This document shows positions 35,072 to 43,754 of a stretch of DNA of 64,000 bases, in pieces. Positions within the stretch are counted from its first letter, which is position 1; every line of letters begins with the position of its first letter. The stretch is from Chitinophaga niabensis (lineage in GTDB: Bacteria > Bacteroidota > Bacteroidia > Chitinophagales > Chitinophagaceae), in the NCBI RefSeq assembly GCF_039545795.1, contig NZ_CP154260.1, positions 6,701,001 through 6,765,000 of the forward strand, written 5' to 3'. Both the position numbers and the translations under genes were made by a program. The notes under the pieces are model-generated. The model saw only the letters and a program-made list of their open reading frames with translations. It was not told the origin of the DNA and did no database searches.

Positions 35072-35977
35072 GTGCGAAATCTGATCATTTTCTTAAGGCG
35101 GTATTTCAACTTCTTTCTGTTTCTGCTGCTGGAGGTGATTTGTTTTATATTCGTATTCAGGAACAACAACTTCCAGCGTACTGTATACCTCAACTCCGCC
35201 AGTAGCATCAGCGGCAAGCTGTACACTAAATACAATAGTGTACAATACTACTTCCATCTTCAATCTACTAACGACAGCCTTGTAAAGGAAAACCTCCGTT
35301 TGCACAACGAGGCGGCTTCCAGCTTTGATACCCGCGATACCGGATCCTTTGTTAAGTTCGATACATTAAGGAAATACAGTAATGACACCGCCCGCAAACT
35401 GCTGAGCACCGAAATGCGGAAGTTCCTTTACCGGGAAGCCAAAGTGATCAACAACTCCGTGAACCGGGAGATCAATACCATCACTATCCGCCGCGGCAGT
35501 AAAGATGGTATCCGTCCGAACATGGGAGTGATCGGGCCTGATGGAGCCGTAGGCGTGGTAAGGAGTGTAAGTGAAAACTACGCCGTGGTGATCTCCCTGT
35601 TATATAAGTCTTCCGGGGCCGCCAATAACTCCAACTTCGGCTTCAGTGCCAAACTGAAAAGCTCCGGGGAAATTGGAACGGTTTACTGGGATGGCGCCAG
35701 CGGTGGTTATGGTTATATGAAAGATGTGCCCCGCAGTGCCAAACTGCATAAAGGCGATACCATTATCACCAGCGGATTCTCCGCCGTATTCCCTGAAAAT
35801 ATAGCAGTAGGCTATATTGATACCTTCCGGCTGTCAGACAAGTCCAGCACCTCTTACAGCATCCGGATGAAATTTGCTACCAACTTTTACAACCTGCAAT
35901 ATGTGTATGTGATCGAAAACCTGCTGCGCGATGAGCAAACCCGGTTGGAAGATTCTACACGCAACCTGCTAAAATGA
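35072..35977 (+). CDS. mreC: Rod-shape-determining protein MreC
   Basis: A 301-residue bitopic protein: one N-terminal helix (FNFFLFLLLEVICFIFVF), a coiled coil around residues 60-110, and the two beta-barrel subdomains of MreC (NREINTITIRRGSKDGIRPNMGVIGPDGAVGVVRSV). It links MreB to PBP2 and RodA in the periplasm. GTG start at 35072. It overlaps mreD by 4 bp (ATGA). Confidence 0.94.
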   Translation: MRNLIIFLRRYFNFFLFLLLEVICFIFVFRNNNFQRTVYLNSASSISGKLYTKYNSVQYYFHLQSTNDSLVKENLRLHNEAASSFDTRDTGSFVKFDTLRKYSNDTARKLLSTEMRKFLYREAKVINNSVNREINTITIRRGSKDGIRPNMGVIGPDGAVGVVRSVSENYAVVISLLYKSSGAANNSNFGFSAKLKSSGEIGTVYWDGASGGYGYMKDVPRSAKLHKGDTIITSGFSAVFPENIAVGYIDTFRLSDKSSTSYSIRMKFATNFYNLQYVYVIENLLRDEQTRLEDSTRNLLK

Positions 35978-36483
35978 GCGTACTGTTAAGAAATATTATC
36001 CGTTTTATACTACTGATACTGTTCCAGGTAGTGGTGTTAGATCATATCCTGATCGAGCAGCATGTAAATCCTTACCTGTACATGCTCTTCATTTTGTTAT
36101 TGCCCTTTAACCTTCCCCGGCCTGCCTTACAGCTCCTGGGTTTTTTACTGGGTATTACCCTCGATATGTTTTCAGATACCTTTGGCCTGCATGCCGCGGC
36201 CTGTGTGTTCATTGCGTATCTGCGCCCTTTTATTCTCAACATCCTGTCCCCGCAGGGAGGTTTTGAAGTAACCCAGCGAACACCTTCTGTAACAAGTATG
36301 GGTGCCTCGCAATACGCTATCTATGTTTCCGTTTTAGTACTGCTACACAACATCGTATATTTCTGCCTGTCCGTTTTCAGCTTTGCCGATCCCTTATACC
36401 TGTTGCTGAAGATCCTGTTGTCCACAGTGGTCAGTCTGTTTTTGGTATTGATATACGAGCTGTTGTTCTTTAGCAGGAAATAA
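35974..36483 (+). CDS. mreD: Rod-shape-determining protein MreD
   Basis: A 169-residue inner-membrane protein with five or six helices, placed between mreC and mrdA with a 4-bp overlap with mreC. MreD sequences are poorly conserved; identification rests on size, topology (LLPFNLPRPALQLLGFLLGITLDMFSDTFGLHAAA) and position. Confidence 0.9.
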   Translation: MSVLLRNIIRFILLILFQVVVLDHILIEQHVNPYLYMLFILLLPFNLPRPALQLLGFLLGITLDMFSDTFGLHAAACVFIAYLRPFILNILSPQGGFEVTQRTPSVTSMGASQYAIYVSVLVLLHNIVYFCLSVFSFADPLYLLLKILLSTVVSLFLVLIYELLFFSRK

Positions 36484-36512
36484 GCATATAATTATTTAAT
36501 TTAGTTACCTGC

Positions 36513-38474
36513 ATGTCTGTTTATAATCAGCCCAGAAAAAGAGTTATTCAGTTGATCATCCTTGGCATGGTGTCACTCATCGTGGTAAGGTTGTTCTTTT
36601 TGCAGGTAGTGGAAACTAAATACTCCAAACTTGCGGATGCCAATGCGGTATTGAAAAAAGTGATCTATCCCAGCCGGGGGATCATTTACGACCGCAAAGG
36701 GAGAAGTATTCTGCGCAACGAGGCTTTGTACGACCTGATGGTAACCCCCGCCAGTGTTAAAAAAATAGATACCGCTTATTTATGTGAGATACTGAAGATA
36801 GATATGGAAGAGTTCCGCAAGCGGATCGCCAATGCTATCAGAAGAGAGGGGCGTGTACGCCAGTCTGTATTTGCCAGTTTGCTGCCACCGGAAACCTACG
36901 GTAAGCTGCAGGAAAGCATGTACCTCTTTCAACCCGGCTTTGAATTATTACTTCGCCCCGTACGTTCTTACCCTTACGGTGCAGGCGCCAACTTCCTTGG
37001 ATACATCGGTGAAATTTCTCCAAGCCAGCTGAAGAATGCTAATTACAGTGCTTACCAGCAGGGAGATTACCTGGGCCTTACAGGATTGGAGAACACATAT
37101 GAGAGTACACTTATGGGCCAGCGTGGTATCCAGTACCTCGTGAAAGATAACCTCAACAGGCCACAGGGCCCATTGGAGAATGGAGAGTTTGATACCGTGG
37201 CCATTGCAGGTAAAAACCTGCGCCTGGCTTTGGATATTGAATTGCAGATCCTGGGTGAGCAGATGATGAAAGGCAAGGTGGGCAGCATTGTAGCGATAGA
37301 TCCTGCAACAGGAGGTATCCTGGCAATGGTTAGTGGTCCTACTTTTGACCCGAACTTATTATCCGGTTCCTATAAAGCCCTCAACCTCGGAAGGCTCATG
37401 GTAGATACCACCTCCCCGATGCTGAACAGGGCTATCCAGGCTTCCTATGCACCGGGCTCCACATTCAAACCTGTAACCGGATTGATCGCTTTGGATGAAG
37501 GTGTGATCACCCCTTCTTTTGGATATCCCTGCCATGGCGGATATGTGCAATGCGGAAGGTTCATTGCCTGTACCCACAAAAATCCGGGTCACGCTGCCAA
37601 CCTCCGGGTGGCCATGGCCAATTCCTGTAACTCTTATTTCATGCACCTCTACCGTTTGTCTGTAGACAACAACAAATGGGGCGGTACTACAAAAGGACAG
37701 GTTAAATGGACGGAATACCTCAGCAACATGGGCTTTGGCCACAGGCTGGGAATTGATATCCCGAACGAAAAATCAGGCGTTATACCAGATACGGCAAGAA
37801 TGAACAGGCGTTATACCGGCCGCTGGAATTCCTGCTCTGAAGTATATGTGGGAATGGGGCAGGGGCTGTTAGACCTTACGCCACTGCAATTGGCGAATGC
37901 GATGTGCATCATTGCCAACAGGGGTTCTTATTATGTACCGCATTTCGTGGAAAGTATAGATAACGATAAGTCTGACCTGCTCAAAAAATACAAAGAGAAA
38001 CGTGATGTGGCCACACATATCAGCGCAGATGCTTTCTCCCAGGTAATTTTAGGTATGGAAGATGTGGTAACAAGTGGTACAGCAAGAGGTGCGCAGATAG
38101 AAGGGGTTGCCGTATGCGGAAAAACAGGTACAGCAGAAAACTACGCCAGGGTGAACGGGGTAATGACCAAACAACCCAACCACTCGCTCTTTGTAGGTTT
38201 TGCGCCGAAGGACAATCCTAAGATCGCCATAGCGGTGATTGTAGAGAATGCAGGTTTTGGTGCTACTTATGCAGTACCTATTGCCAGCATTTTGATGGAG
38301 AAGTACCTGACGGATACTATTTCTGTAAAACGCAGGCCTATCCTGCAAAGGATGATGGAAACCGTTACCATGTCCGCCCCGATGCGTGCAAAATCAAAAG
38401 TGGATTCCCTCAACAGCGTAAGTTATACTGCTACTGCCGGGGAAGAATTGCTCAAAAAGATCCTATCAAATTAA
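36513..38474 (+). CDS. mrdA: Penicillin-binding protein 2 (elongasome transpeptidase)
   Basis: A 653-residue class B PBP. It has an N-terminal membrane helix, the PBP dimer domain (residues ~50-240) and the transpeptidase with SxxK (YAPGSTFKP, Ser near 314), SxN (ANSCNSYF) and KTG (CGKTGTAEN, near 535). It cross-links peptidoglycan during rod elongation, paired with RodA. It is a target of beta-lactams, in the same window as a beta-lactamase. Confidence 0.95.
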   Translation: MSVYNQPRKRVIQLIILGMVSLIVVRLFFLQVVETKYSKLADANAVLKKVIYPSRGIIYDRKGRSILRNEALYDLMVTPASVKKIDTAYLCEILKIDMEEFRKRIANAIRREGRVRQSVFASLLPPETYGKLQESMYLFQPGFELLLRPVRSYPYGAGANFLGYIGEISPSQLKNANYSAYQQGDYLGLTGLENTYESTLMGQRGIQYLVKDNLNRPQGPLENGEFDTVAIAGKNLRLALDIELQILGEQMMKGKVGSIVAIDPATGGILAMVSGPTFDPNLLSGSYKALNLGRLMVDTTSPMLNRAIQASYAPGSTFKPVTGLIALDEGVITPSFGYPCHGGYVQCGRFIACTHKNPGHAANLRVAMANSCNSYFMHLYRLSVDNNKWGGTTKGQVKWTEYLSNMGFGHRLGIDIPNEKSGVIPDTARMNRRYTGRWNSCSEVYVGMGQGLLDLTPLQLANAMCIIANRGSYYVPHFVESIDNDKSDLLKKYKEKRDVATHISADAFSQVILGMEDVVTSGTARGAQIEGVAVCGKTGTAENYARVNGVMTKQPNHSLFVGFAPKDNPKIAIAVIVENAGFGATYAVPIASILMEKYLTDTISVKRRPILQRMMETVTMSAPMRAKSKVDSLNSVSYTATAGEELLKKILSN

Positions 38475-38483
38475 CCGATAAAA

Positions 38484-39770
38484 ATGAACCGCTCACAAGC
38501 GAAACTTACTGCAGGAATTGACTGGCCCATTTTTGGGCTGTACCTGGCATTGGTAGCAATTGGCCTGATGGCTATTTTCGCTGCTGAGTACAGGGAAGGG
38601 GATGATGTGATCCGCAACCTGCTTGGCCAGAATAAAAACTGGGCCCGCCAGGTGCTCTGGCTGGGTGTGTCCATGATCCTGGCCACCGGCATCTGGTTAA
38701 CGGATAGTAAGTTCTTCACTGCCACAGCTAATCTCTGGTATGCATTCGGGATGTTGTTACTCCTGATCGTATTGGCGATCGGTACCGGGGTGAAGGGTTC
38801 CAATTCATGGCTGGAACTAGGCGGTTTCCGCTTTCAGCCGGCAGAGCTCACAAAACTATGTACCAACCTGGCCCTGGCGAAATACCTTTCTTCCATGGAA
38901 ACGGATTTCTCCAAAATGCGTTCCCGCCTGATAGCAGCAGCCATGGTACTGGTTCCGTGTGCCATCATCATCCTGCAGGATGAAACAGGGCTGGCGCTGG
39001 TATATTTCTGTTTCTTCCTGGTGATGTTCCGCGAAGGTTTACCGGCTGCACTGCTGGTGATTGCTTTTTCAGGGATCATCCTGGTATTATCAGCTTTACT
39101 TGTAGACAAATACGTTCTCTTATACATCTTTACCGGTATCGCCGCATTGGTGATCTATTTTTCAAGGCGAGAGATCAGGCGTAAGAAATCACGGCTGGCC
39201 ATGATCCTGTCCATCTGGGCTTTCTGTTCTGCCTTCGTACTCTTTGTAGTGCCTTTTGCTTTTACCAAAGTGCTGAAAGATTACCAGGTACGCCGTATTG
39301 AAGTAATGCTGGGTAAAGAGAATGATCCCAAAGCTACTTACAATACCCGCCAGAGTATGATTGCCATTGGTTCCGGTGGTTTCTGGGGAAAAGGATACCT
39401 GAAAGGCACACAAACCCGTTTCGACTTTGTGCCGGAACAAAGTACTGACTTTATCTTCTGTACCATCGGGGAAGATTTTGGTTTTGTAGGAAGCCTTGTA
39501 TTCATAGGATTATATGTTGCCCTGCTCTTCCGGATCATCTTTATTGCAGAACGGCAGCGCTCTACTTTCAGCCGCGTGTATGCGTATGGGGTAGCCAGTA
39601 TTATCTTCTTCCACCTTGCTATTAATATTTCCATGACCATCGGCCTGGCCCCTGTGATCGGGATTCCGCTGCCACTTGTGAGTTATGGTGGTTCATCCCT
39701 GATGACCTTTACCATGCTCATATTTATTATGTTAAGATTGGACGCGGACAGGCAAATGGTATTACGATAA
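38484..39770 (+). CDS. rodA: RodA, SEDS peptidoglycan glycosyltransferase
   Basis: A 428-residue SEDS-family membrane protein with about 10-12 helices. Motifs include GSNSWLELGGFRFQPAEL, LQDETGLALVYF (containing the catalytic Asp region) and PLVSYGGSSLMTFTMLI. It polymerises glycan strands with PBP2. Last gene of the operon, 9 bp after mrdA. Confidence 0.95.
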   Translation: MNRSQAKLTAGIDWPIFGLYLALVAIGLMAIFAAEYREGDDVIRNLLGQNKNWARQVLWLGVSMILATGIWLTDSKFFTATANLWYAFGMLLLLIVLAIGTGVKGSNSWLELGGFRFQPAELTKLCTNLALAKYLSSMETDFSKMRSRLIAAAMVLVPCAIIILQDETGLALVYFCFFLVMFREGLPAALLVIAFSGIILVLSALLVDKYVLLYIFTGIAALVIYFSRREIRRKKSRLAMILSIWAFCSAFVLFVVPFAFTKVLKDYQVRRIEVMLGKENDPKATYNTRQSMIAIGSGGFWGKGYLKGTQTRFDFVPEQSTDFIFCTIGEDFGFVGSLVFIGLYVALLFRIIFIAERQRSTFSRVYAYGVASIIFFHLAINISMTIGLAPVIGIPLPLVSYGGSSLMTFTMLIFIMLRLDADRQMVLR

Positions 39771-39774
39771 GCCC

Positions 39775-39782
39775 TACTTTTG
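39775..39782 (+). promoter_or_regulatory. -7 element of the MBL-fold gene, 4 nt from the start codon
   Basis: TACTTTTG, a perfect TAnnTTTG match, followed by TTGT and then ATG at 39787, giving an essentially leaderless mRNA. Read-through from rodA is also possible. Confidence 0.45.
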
Positions 39783-39786
39783 TTGT

Positions 39787-40533
39787 ATGGCACGAATCAT
39801 ACCTTTATCAGAAGGAAGTTTTACAGTAGACGGGACCAAGAAATTCCTCCCTTTTGATGATCATAAAGATTCCATGAAAGACAGATCTACAGGCTCTTTG
39901 CTCGTAGAGATCCAACCTTTCCTGGTGATCACGGACCGGGACATCCTCTTACTGGATTCCGGACTCGGTTTCCGCAATGCCAACGGCGTATTACAATTAC
40001 ATCAGAACCTCATAGATGAAGGCATCAACCCCATGGAAGTAACCAAGGTGCTGATGAGCCATCTTCATAAAGACCATGCCGGCGGTATCAGTGTGCAGGA
40101 CCTCATTACAGGAGAACGCAGCCTGAGCTTTCCGCATGCCACTTATTACGTGAACCGCCAGGAGCTGGATTATGCATTTGCCAATGATGGAAAGTCTTAT
40201 TTAAAAGAAGAAGTGGACCTCCTTACCAAAAGAGATAATGTAGTGCTCACGGAAGGAAATGGCTCTATAGACGGGTATATCCATTATGAAGTAACAGGCG
40301 GGCACTGCCCTTATCACCAGGTGTTCCTGATAGACGATGGAGAAGATAAAGTGTTCTTCGGCGGAGATGTGGCTCCCCAGATCTCACAAATGAAAAGCCG
40401 GTTCATTGCCAAGTACGATTACGATGGCAAACGTACCATGGAATTGCGGCAGGAGTATATGGAAAGAGGGCAGAAAGAGGATTGGACCTTCCTTTTCTAT
40501 CACGATACAAAGCAACCCACTACAAAATTCTGA
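39787..40533 (+). CDS. MBL-fold metallo-hydrolase
   Basis: A 248-residue metallo-beta-lactamase-fold enzyme with the metal motif SHLHKDHAGG (HxHxDH) and later ligand positions TGGHCPYHQ and FFGGDVAPQ. There is no signal peptide, so it is cytoplasmic. The substrate is not known; the family covers lactonases, thiolesterases and phosphodiesterases. The NTF2-like gene follows after 1 bp. Confidence 0.87.
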   Translation: MARIIPLSEGSFTVDGTKKFLPFDDHKDSMKDRSTGSLLVEIQPFLVITDRDILLLDSGLGFRNANGVLQLHQNLIDEGINPMEVTKVLMSHLHKDHAGGISVQDLITGERSLSFPHATYYVNRQELDYAFANDGKSYLKEEVDLLTKRDNVVLTEGNGSIDGYIHYEVTGGHCPYHQVFLIDDGEDKVFFGGDVAPQISQMKSRFIAKYDYDGKRTMELRQEYMERGQKEDWTFLFYHDTKQPTTKF

Positions 40534-40534
40534 T

Positions 40535-40879
40535 ATGAGTAATTTCGCCAACGAATGGCTGCAGGCATGGAATTCGCATGATCTGGACCGGATCATGGAA
40601 CATTATTCGGAGAACATTGTTTTCTACTCTCCCTTTATCAAAAAAGTAAATAACGATGTCACCGGGCGCATCACCGGTAAAAAGGCTTTACGCGAATACT
40701 TCCAGCGCGCACTGTCTGTTTACACAGATCTTCACTTTGAATTATACCATGTATTGGAAGGAGTGGATTCCCAGGTACTGTACTACAAAAGTGTAGGCAA
40801 CAGGCTGGCGGCAGAAATGATGGCGCTGAATGAAGAAGGGAAGATTTTAGAGGTAAGGGCGCATTATAAAGAGCAGTAG
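40535..40879 (+). CDS. NTF2/SnoaL-like protein
   Basis: A 114-residue cone-fold protein (FANEWLQAWNSHDLDRIMEHYSENIVFYSP, GKKALREYFQRAL) of the SnoaL-like/NTF2 superfamily. These proteins act as small hydrolases, isomerases or binding partners. It is coupled to the MBL-fold gene (1-bp gap) and probably works with it. Start at ATG 40535. Confidence 0.85.
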   Translation: MSNFANEWLQAWNSHDLDRIMEHYSENIVFYSPFIKKVNNDVTGRITGKKALREYFQRALSVYTDLHFELYHVLEGVDSQVLYYKSVGNRLAAEMMALNEEGKILEVRAHYKEQ

Positions 40880-40928
40880 CAAAGGCCGGTAATATAAGAG
40901 CGTCCCGGCTATAAGTCGGGATGGCCTG

Positions 40929-41426
40929 TTACGGCCTCTTCCGCAGCATCCGGTTATCTTTCCTTTCTTTCAGCTGGCGGATCATCATGGCGCGGAACTC
41001 CCTTTCGCTCCTGTAAATATTTCCCACTTTACGGGCAGGTAATATTTTCATGAACTCCTGCTTGTAACGGGTTTTTATTTCCAGCATTTTGCGTTCATAT
41101 CCGAGCTCTTTATCCAGGGCTTCTTCCGCTACGGCATCCGTACGCGGCTGGCCTTTGAGTTCTTTGGCTTTATGTTTACGTTCTGCCAGCAACTCATTTA
41201 CTTCTTTCGAATATTTCTTATACACCGGCCAGAACTTCTCCGCTTCTTCAGAAGTGAGGTCCAGCTCGCGGGAAATGTACAAGAGTTCAAGTGCTTTGAT
41301 CTTATCCTGTTTGGCGGCAGCATCTTCCTGTGCAGCATCCTGGGCAATGGCATGCCTGGCAGGTGCCATCACCATGCTTAAAAATCCCATTATCAGCCAT
41401 ATCAGGTTTCTTCTCTTCATGCTCAT
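40929..41426 (-). CDS. Exported Spy/CpxP-like protein of an ECF sigma cluster
   Basis: A 165-residue exported protein with a signal peptide (LIWLIMGFLSMVMAPARHAIAQ), then charged helices with LDLTSEEAEKFWPVYKKYSKE. This resembles the LTxxQ/periplasmic sensor proteins often encoded with ECF sigma factors in Bacteroidota. The ATG at 41426 overlaps the stop of the anti-sigma-like gene by 1 bp (TAATG), so translation is coupled. Confidence 0.78.
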   Translation of the reverse strand: MSMKRRNLIWLIMGFLSMVMAPARHAIAQDAAQEDAAAKQDKIKALELLYISRELDLTSEEAEKFWPVYKKYSKEVNELLAERKHKAKELKGQPRTDAVAEEALDKELGYERKMLEIKTRYKQEFMKILPARKVGNIYRSEREFRAMMIRQLKERKDNRMLRKRP

Positions 41427-42046
41427 TATTGATTAAGCGGTAGTTCTTTTAAAAGATTATCCTCCAGGTAACTTTCTATTTCAGCTTCAGAAAGTTCTTC
41501 CGGTAATACCGAGGGGGCTTCTTCTTCTAAAGAAACATTTGTAAAGATATTTTCATTATCGAATGCGTCTGTATTTGACTGGAGGAAATCTATAATTTCC
41601 TGGTCGCTGATCTGTGCCAGCTGCCTGTCCAGCGAATGCTCATTATAGGATTTGGACAACATCACGGCGCCTATGCTGATCACACCTGCAATAGCTGCTG
41701 CGGCAAGGCATCTTTTGAACAGTTTCACCCTGCGGCCCATGGTCACGATCCTGCCGGGCTGTGATTCATTCCTGCGCAGGATCACCTCATGGCCCAATCC
41801 CTCAAAATAACTATCCGGTGCAGTAAAAGGTGTTTGTTTTGACATGGAAGCCAGGAGGGGGCTTAGTTCGCTCAGTTCCTCCGCTACTTCCTGCTTATTT
41901 TCTGCTGCATGAATGGCCGCCATCAGGTTTGCAGGGAATGATTCAAAATACCCTGCAGGCACTGAATAACCCGGGGGATCTCCCGGAATATCCAAAGAAG
42001 GGGCTACCTCCTTTAATTCATCCACTATGTCTTTCCCTTTGTGCAT
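41426..42046 (-). CDS. Anti-sigma-like single-pass membrane protein
   Basis: A 206-residue protein with one central helix (CLAAAAIAGVISIGAVML, residues ~113-130). The cytoplasmic part has two copies of a P-x-x-YFE motif (PAGYFESFP and PDSYFEGLG); the C-terminal part is very acidic. It lies between an ECF sigma gene and a periplasmic sensor-like gene, so an anti-sigma role is inferred from context. No zinc-binding anti-sigma motif is seen. Confidence 0.72.
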   Translation of the reverse strand: MHKGKDIVDELKEVAPSLDIPGDPPGYSVPAGYFESFPANLMAAIHAAENKQEVAEELSELSPLLASMSKQTPFTAPDSYFEGLGHEVILRRNESQPGRIVTMGRRVKLFKRCLAAAAIAGVISIGAVMLSKSYNEHSLDRQLAQISDQEIIDFLQSNTDAFDNENIFTNVSLEEEAPSVLPEELSEAEIESYLEDNLLKELPLNQ

Positions 42047-42080
42047 ATTAATAAGACAAAATTTATCTGCTATGGTTTAA

Positions 42081-42632
42081 TCAGTTATTTTTAAGGAACT
42101 CTTCTACTTTTTTCACGGCATGATGATAAGATGCCTTCAGCGCTCCCTCAGATGTTTCCAATACCCTGCTCATTTCCTCGTATGGCATTTCTTCATAATA
42201 CCGTAGGTTAAATACCACCCGCTGCTTTTCCGGCAGGCTGAGAATAGCTTTTTGCAGCTTCCATTCCACCTTATTAGCATCATATTGAGTATCTGCCTGG
42301 AGTTTATTGCTTAGTCCGGTTTCTACGTCAGACAGGGAAATGGCTGATTTACGTTTCTGCTGATCCAGGAAAGTAAGGCTTTCGTTAGTGGCAATTTTGT
42401 ACAACCAGGTATACAGGCGGGCATCTTCCCGGAAGGAATCCAGGCTTTTCCAGACCTTAATGAACACATTCTGCAATACATCGTTTGCATCCTCATGGTC
42501 TATCACCAGGCGCCGGATATGCCAATACAATCGTTCCTGGTACTTCCGCACAATAAGGGTAAATCCCTTCTCTTTTGTATCCGGCTGTCCATATAGCGCT
42601 ATTAACTCTTTATCTTCTTGCGTTACAGCCAT
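42081..42632 (-). CDS. ECF-family RNA polymerase sigma factor
   Basis: A 183-residue sigma-70 factor with region 2 (DHEDANDVLQNVFIKVWKSLDSF, TWLYKIATNESLTFLDQQ) and region 4 (LSLPEKQRVVFNLRYYEEMPYEEMSRVLETSEGALKASYHHA). First gene of the three-gene unit sigma, anti-sigma-like and sensor-like. The signal and target promoters are not readable here. Confidence 0.93.
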   Translation of the reverse strand: MAVTQEDKELIALYGQPDTKEKGFTLIVRKYQERLYWHIRRLVIDHEDANDVLQNVFIKVWKSLDSFREDARLYTWLYKIATNESLTFLDQQKRKSAISLSDVETGLSNKLQADTQYDANKVEWKLQKAILSLPEKQRVVFNLRYYEEMPYEEMSRVLETSEGALKASYHHAVKKVEEFLKNN

Positions 42633-42691
42633 AGGCGGTTAAACAGTATAAATATTCCTGTAAAATAAATATAACCAATATCACTAAAACG

Positions 42692-42720
42692 AAAAAAACC
42701 ATCCTTAGGATGGTTTTTTT
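42692..42720 (-). terminator. Terminator of the transketolase-half gene
   Basis: AAAAAAACCATCC pairs with GGATGGTTTTTTT around TTA, a nearly perfect palindrome. It lies downstream of the transketolase gene on the minus strand and upstream of the sigma gene, insulating the two. Confidence 0.85.
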
Positions 42721-42750
42721 ACATGGAAGTTTAATCTTCCTCTGAATATT

Positions 42751-43713
42751 TTAGCCTTTTTTACGGGCAAGTGCCTTTTCAGCTGCCGCAACAATATGCG
42801 GTGTGTCCAGGCCATACTTTGTTAATAGTTCTGTGGGTTTGCCACTTTCCCCGAAAGTATCGTTGGTGCCGATATATTCAATGGGGATAGGGAAATTACG
42901 GGCTGCCACCTGTGCAACACTGTCTCCCAGGCCACCCAGCACGTTATGTTCTTCTGCAGTTACAGCACAACCTGTTTTTTTGATGGATTTGATGATAGCA
43001 GCTTCGTCCAGTGGTTTAATGGTGTGGATATTGATCAGTTCCACGCTGTATCCTTTTTCTTCGAGGATGCGGCCGGCTTCAATACATTTCCATACCAGGT
43101 GGCCACAGGCAAAGAGAGTGATATCTGTACCTTCATTGAGCACCTGGGCTTTTCCGATCTGGAACTCCTGGTTCTCAGGGGTAAAATTGGGCCATTTTGG
43201 ACGGCCAAAACGGAGATAAACCGGTCCTTCATAATCAGCAATAGCAATGGTGGCTGCTTTGGTCTGATTGAAATCACATGGAACGATCACAGTCATGCCC
43301 GGCAGCATTTTCATCATACCAATGTCTTCCAGGATCTGGTGGGTAGCACCATCTTCACCTAAAGTTAAACCAGCGTGGGAAGCACAGATCTTCACGTTTT
43401 TGCCGGAATAGGCAACAGACTGACGGATCTGGTCGTACACACGGCCAGTGGAAAAGTTCGCGAAAGTGGTAGTGTAGGGAATTTTACCGCCGATGGTCAT
43501 GCCGGCAGCCACCCCGATCATATTGGCTTCTGCAATACCGCATTGTACAAAGCGGTCCGGGAATTCTTTGATAAAGGCCTGCAATTTCATGGATCCTAAC
43601 AGGTCCGCAGTGAGTGCTATCACGTTAGGGTTCCTTTTTCCCGCTTCCAGGATACCTTCACCGAATCCTCCACGGGTTTCCTTTTCATTCAATACTTGTA
43701 TATCTTTTACCAT
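42751..43713 (-). CDS. Transketolase family protein, C-terminal half
   Basis: A 320-residue protein equal to the pyrimidine-binding and C-terminal domains of transketolase (RFVQCGIAEANMIGVAAGMTIGGKIPYTTTFANF, GLTLGEDGATHQILEDIGMM). In many bacteria this half is encoded next to an N-terminal TPP-diphosphate-binding half. That half is not adjacent here, where galE lies upstream and the sigma gene downstream. It needs a partner elsewhere in the genome to be active. Confidence 0.9.
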   Translation of the reverse strand: MVKDIQVLNEKETRGGFGEGILEAGKRNPNVIALTADLLGSMKLQAFIKEFPDRFVQCGIAEANMIGVAAGMTIGGKIPYTTTFANFSTGRVYDQIRQSVAYSGKNVKICASHAGLTLGEDGATHQILEDIGMMKMLPGMTVIVPCDFNQTKAATIAIADYEGPVYLRFGRPKWPNFTPENQEFQIGKAQVLNEGTDITLFACGHLVWKCIEAGRILEEKGYSVELINIHTIKPLDEAAIIKSIKKTGCAVTAEEHNVLGGLGDSVAQVAARNFPIPIEYIGTNDTFGESGKPTELLTKYGLDTPHIVAAAEKALARKKG

Positions 43714-43754
43714 TATGCCTGAGATTTGTGCCGCAAAGCTAGCAAAATAAAGAA

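Noticed and set aside
40905..40924. Hairpin between the convergent NTF2-like and Spy-like genes as a terminator
   Set aside because: An 8-bp stem exists (TCCCGGCT with AGTCGGGA), but it has no T-run on either strand, so a Rho-independent terminator is not supported.
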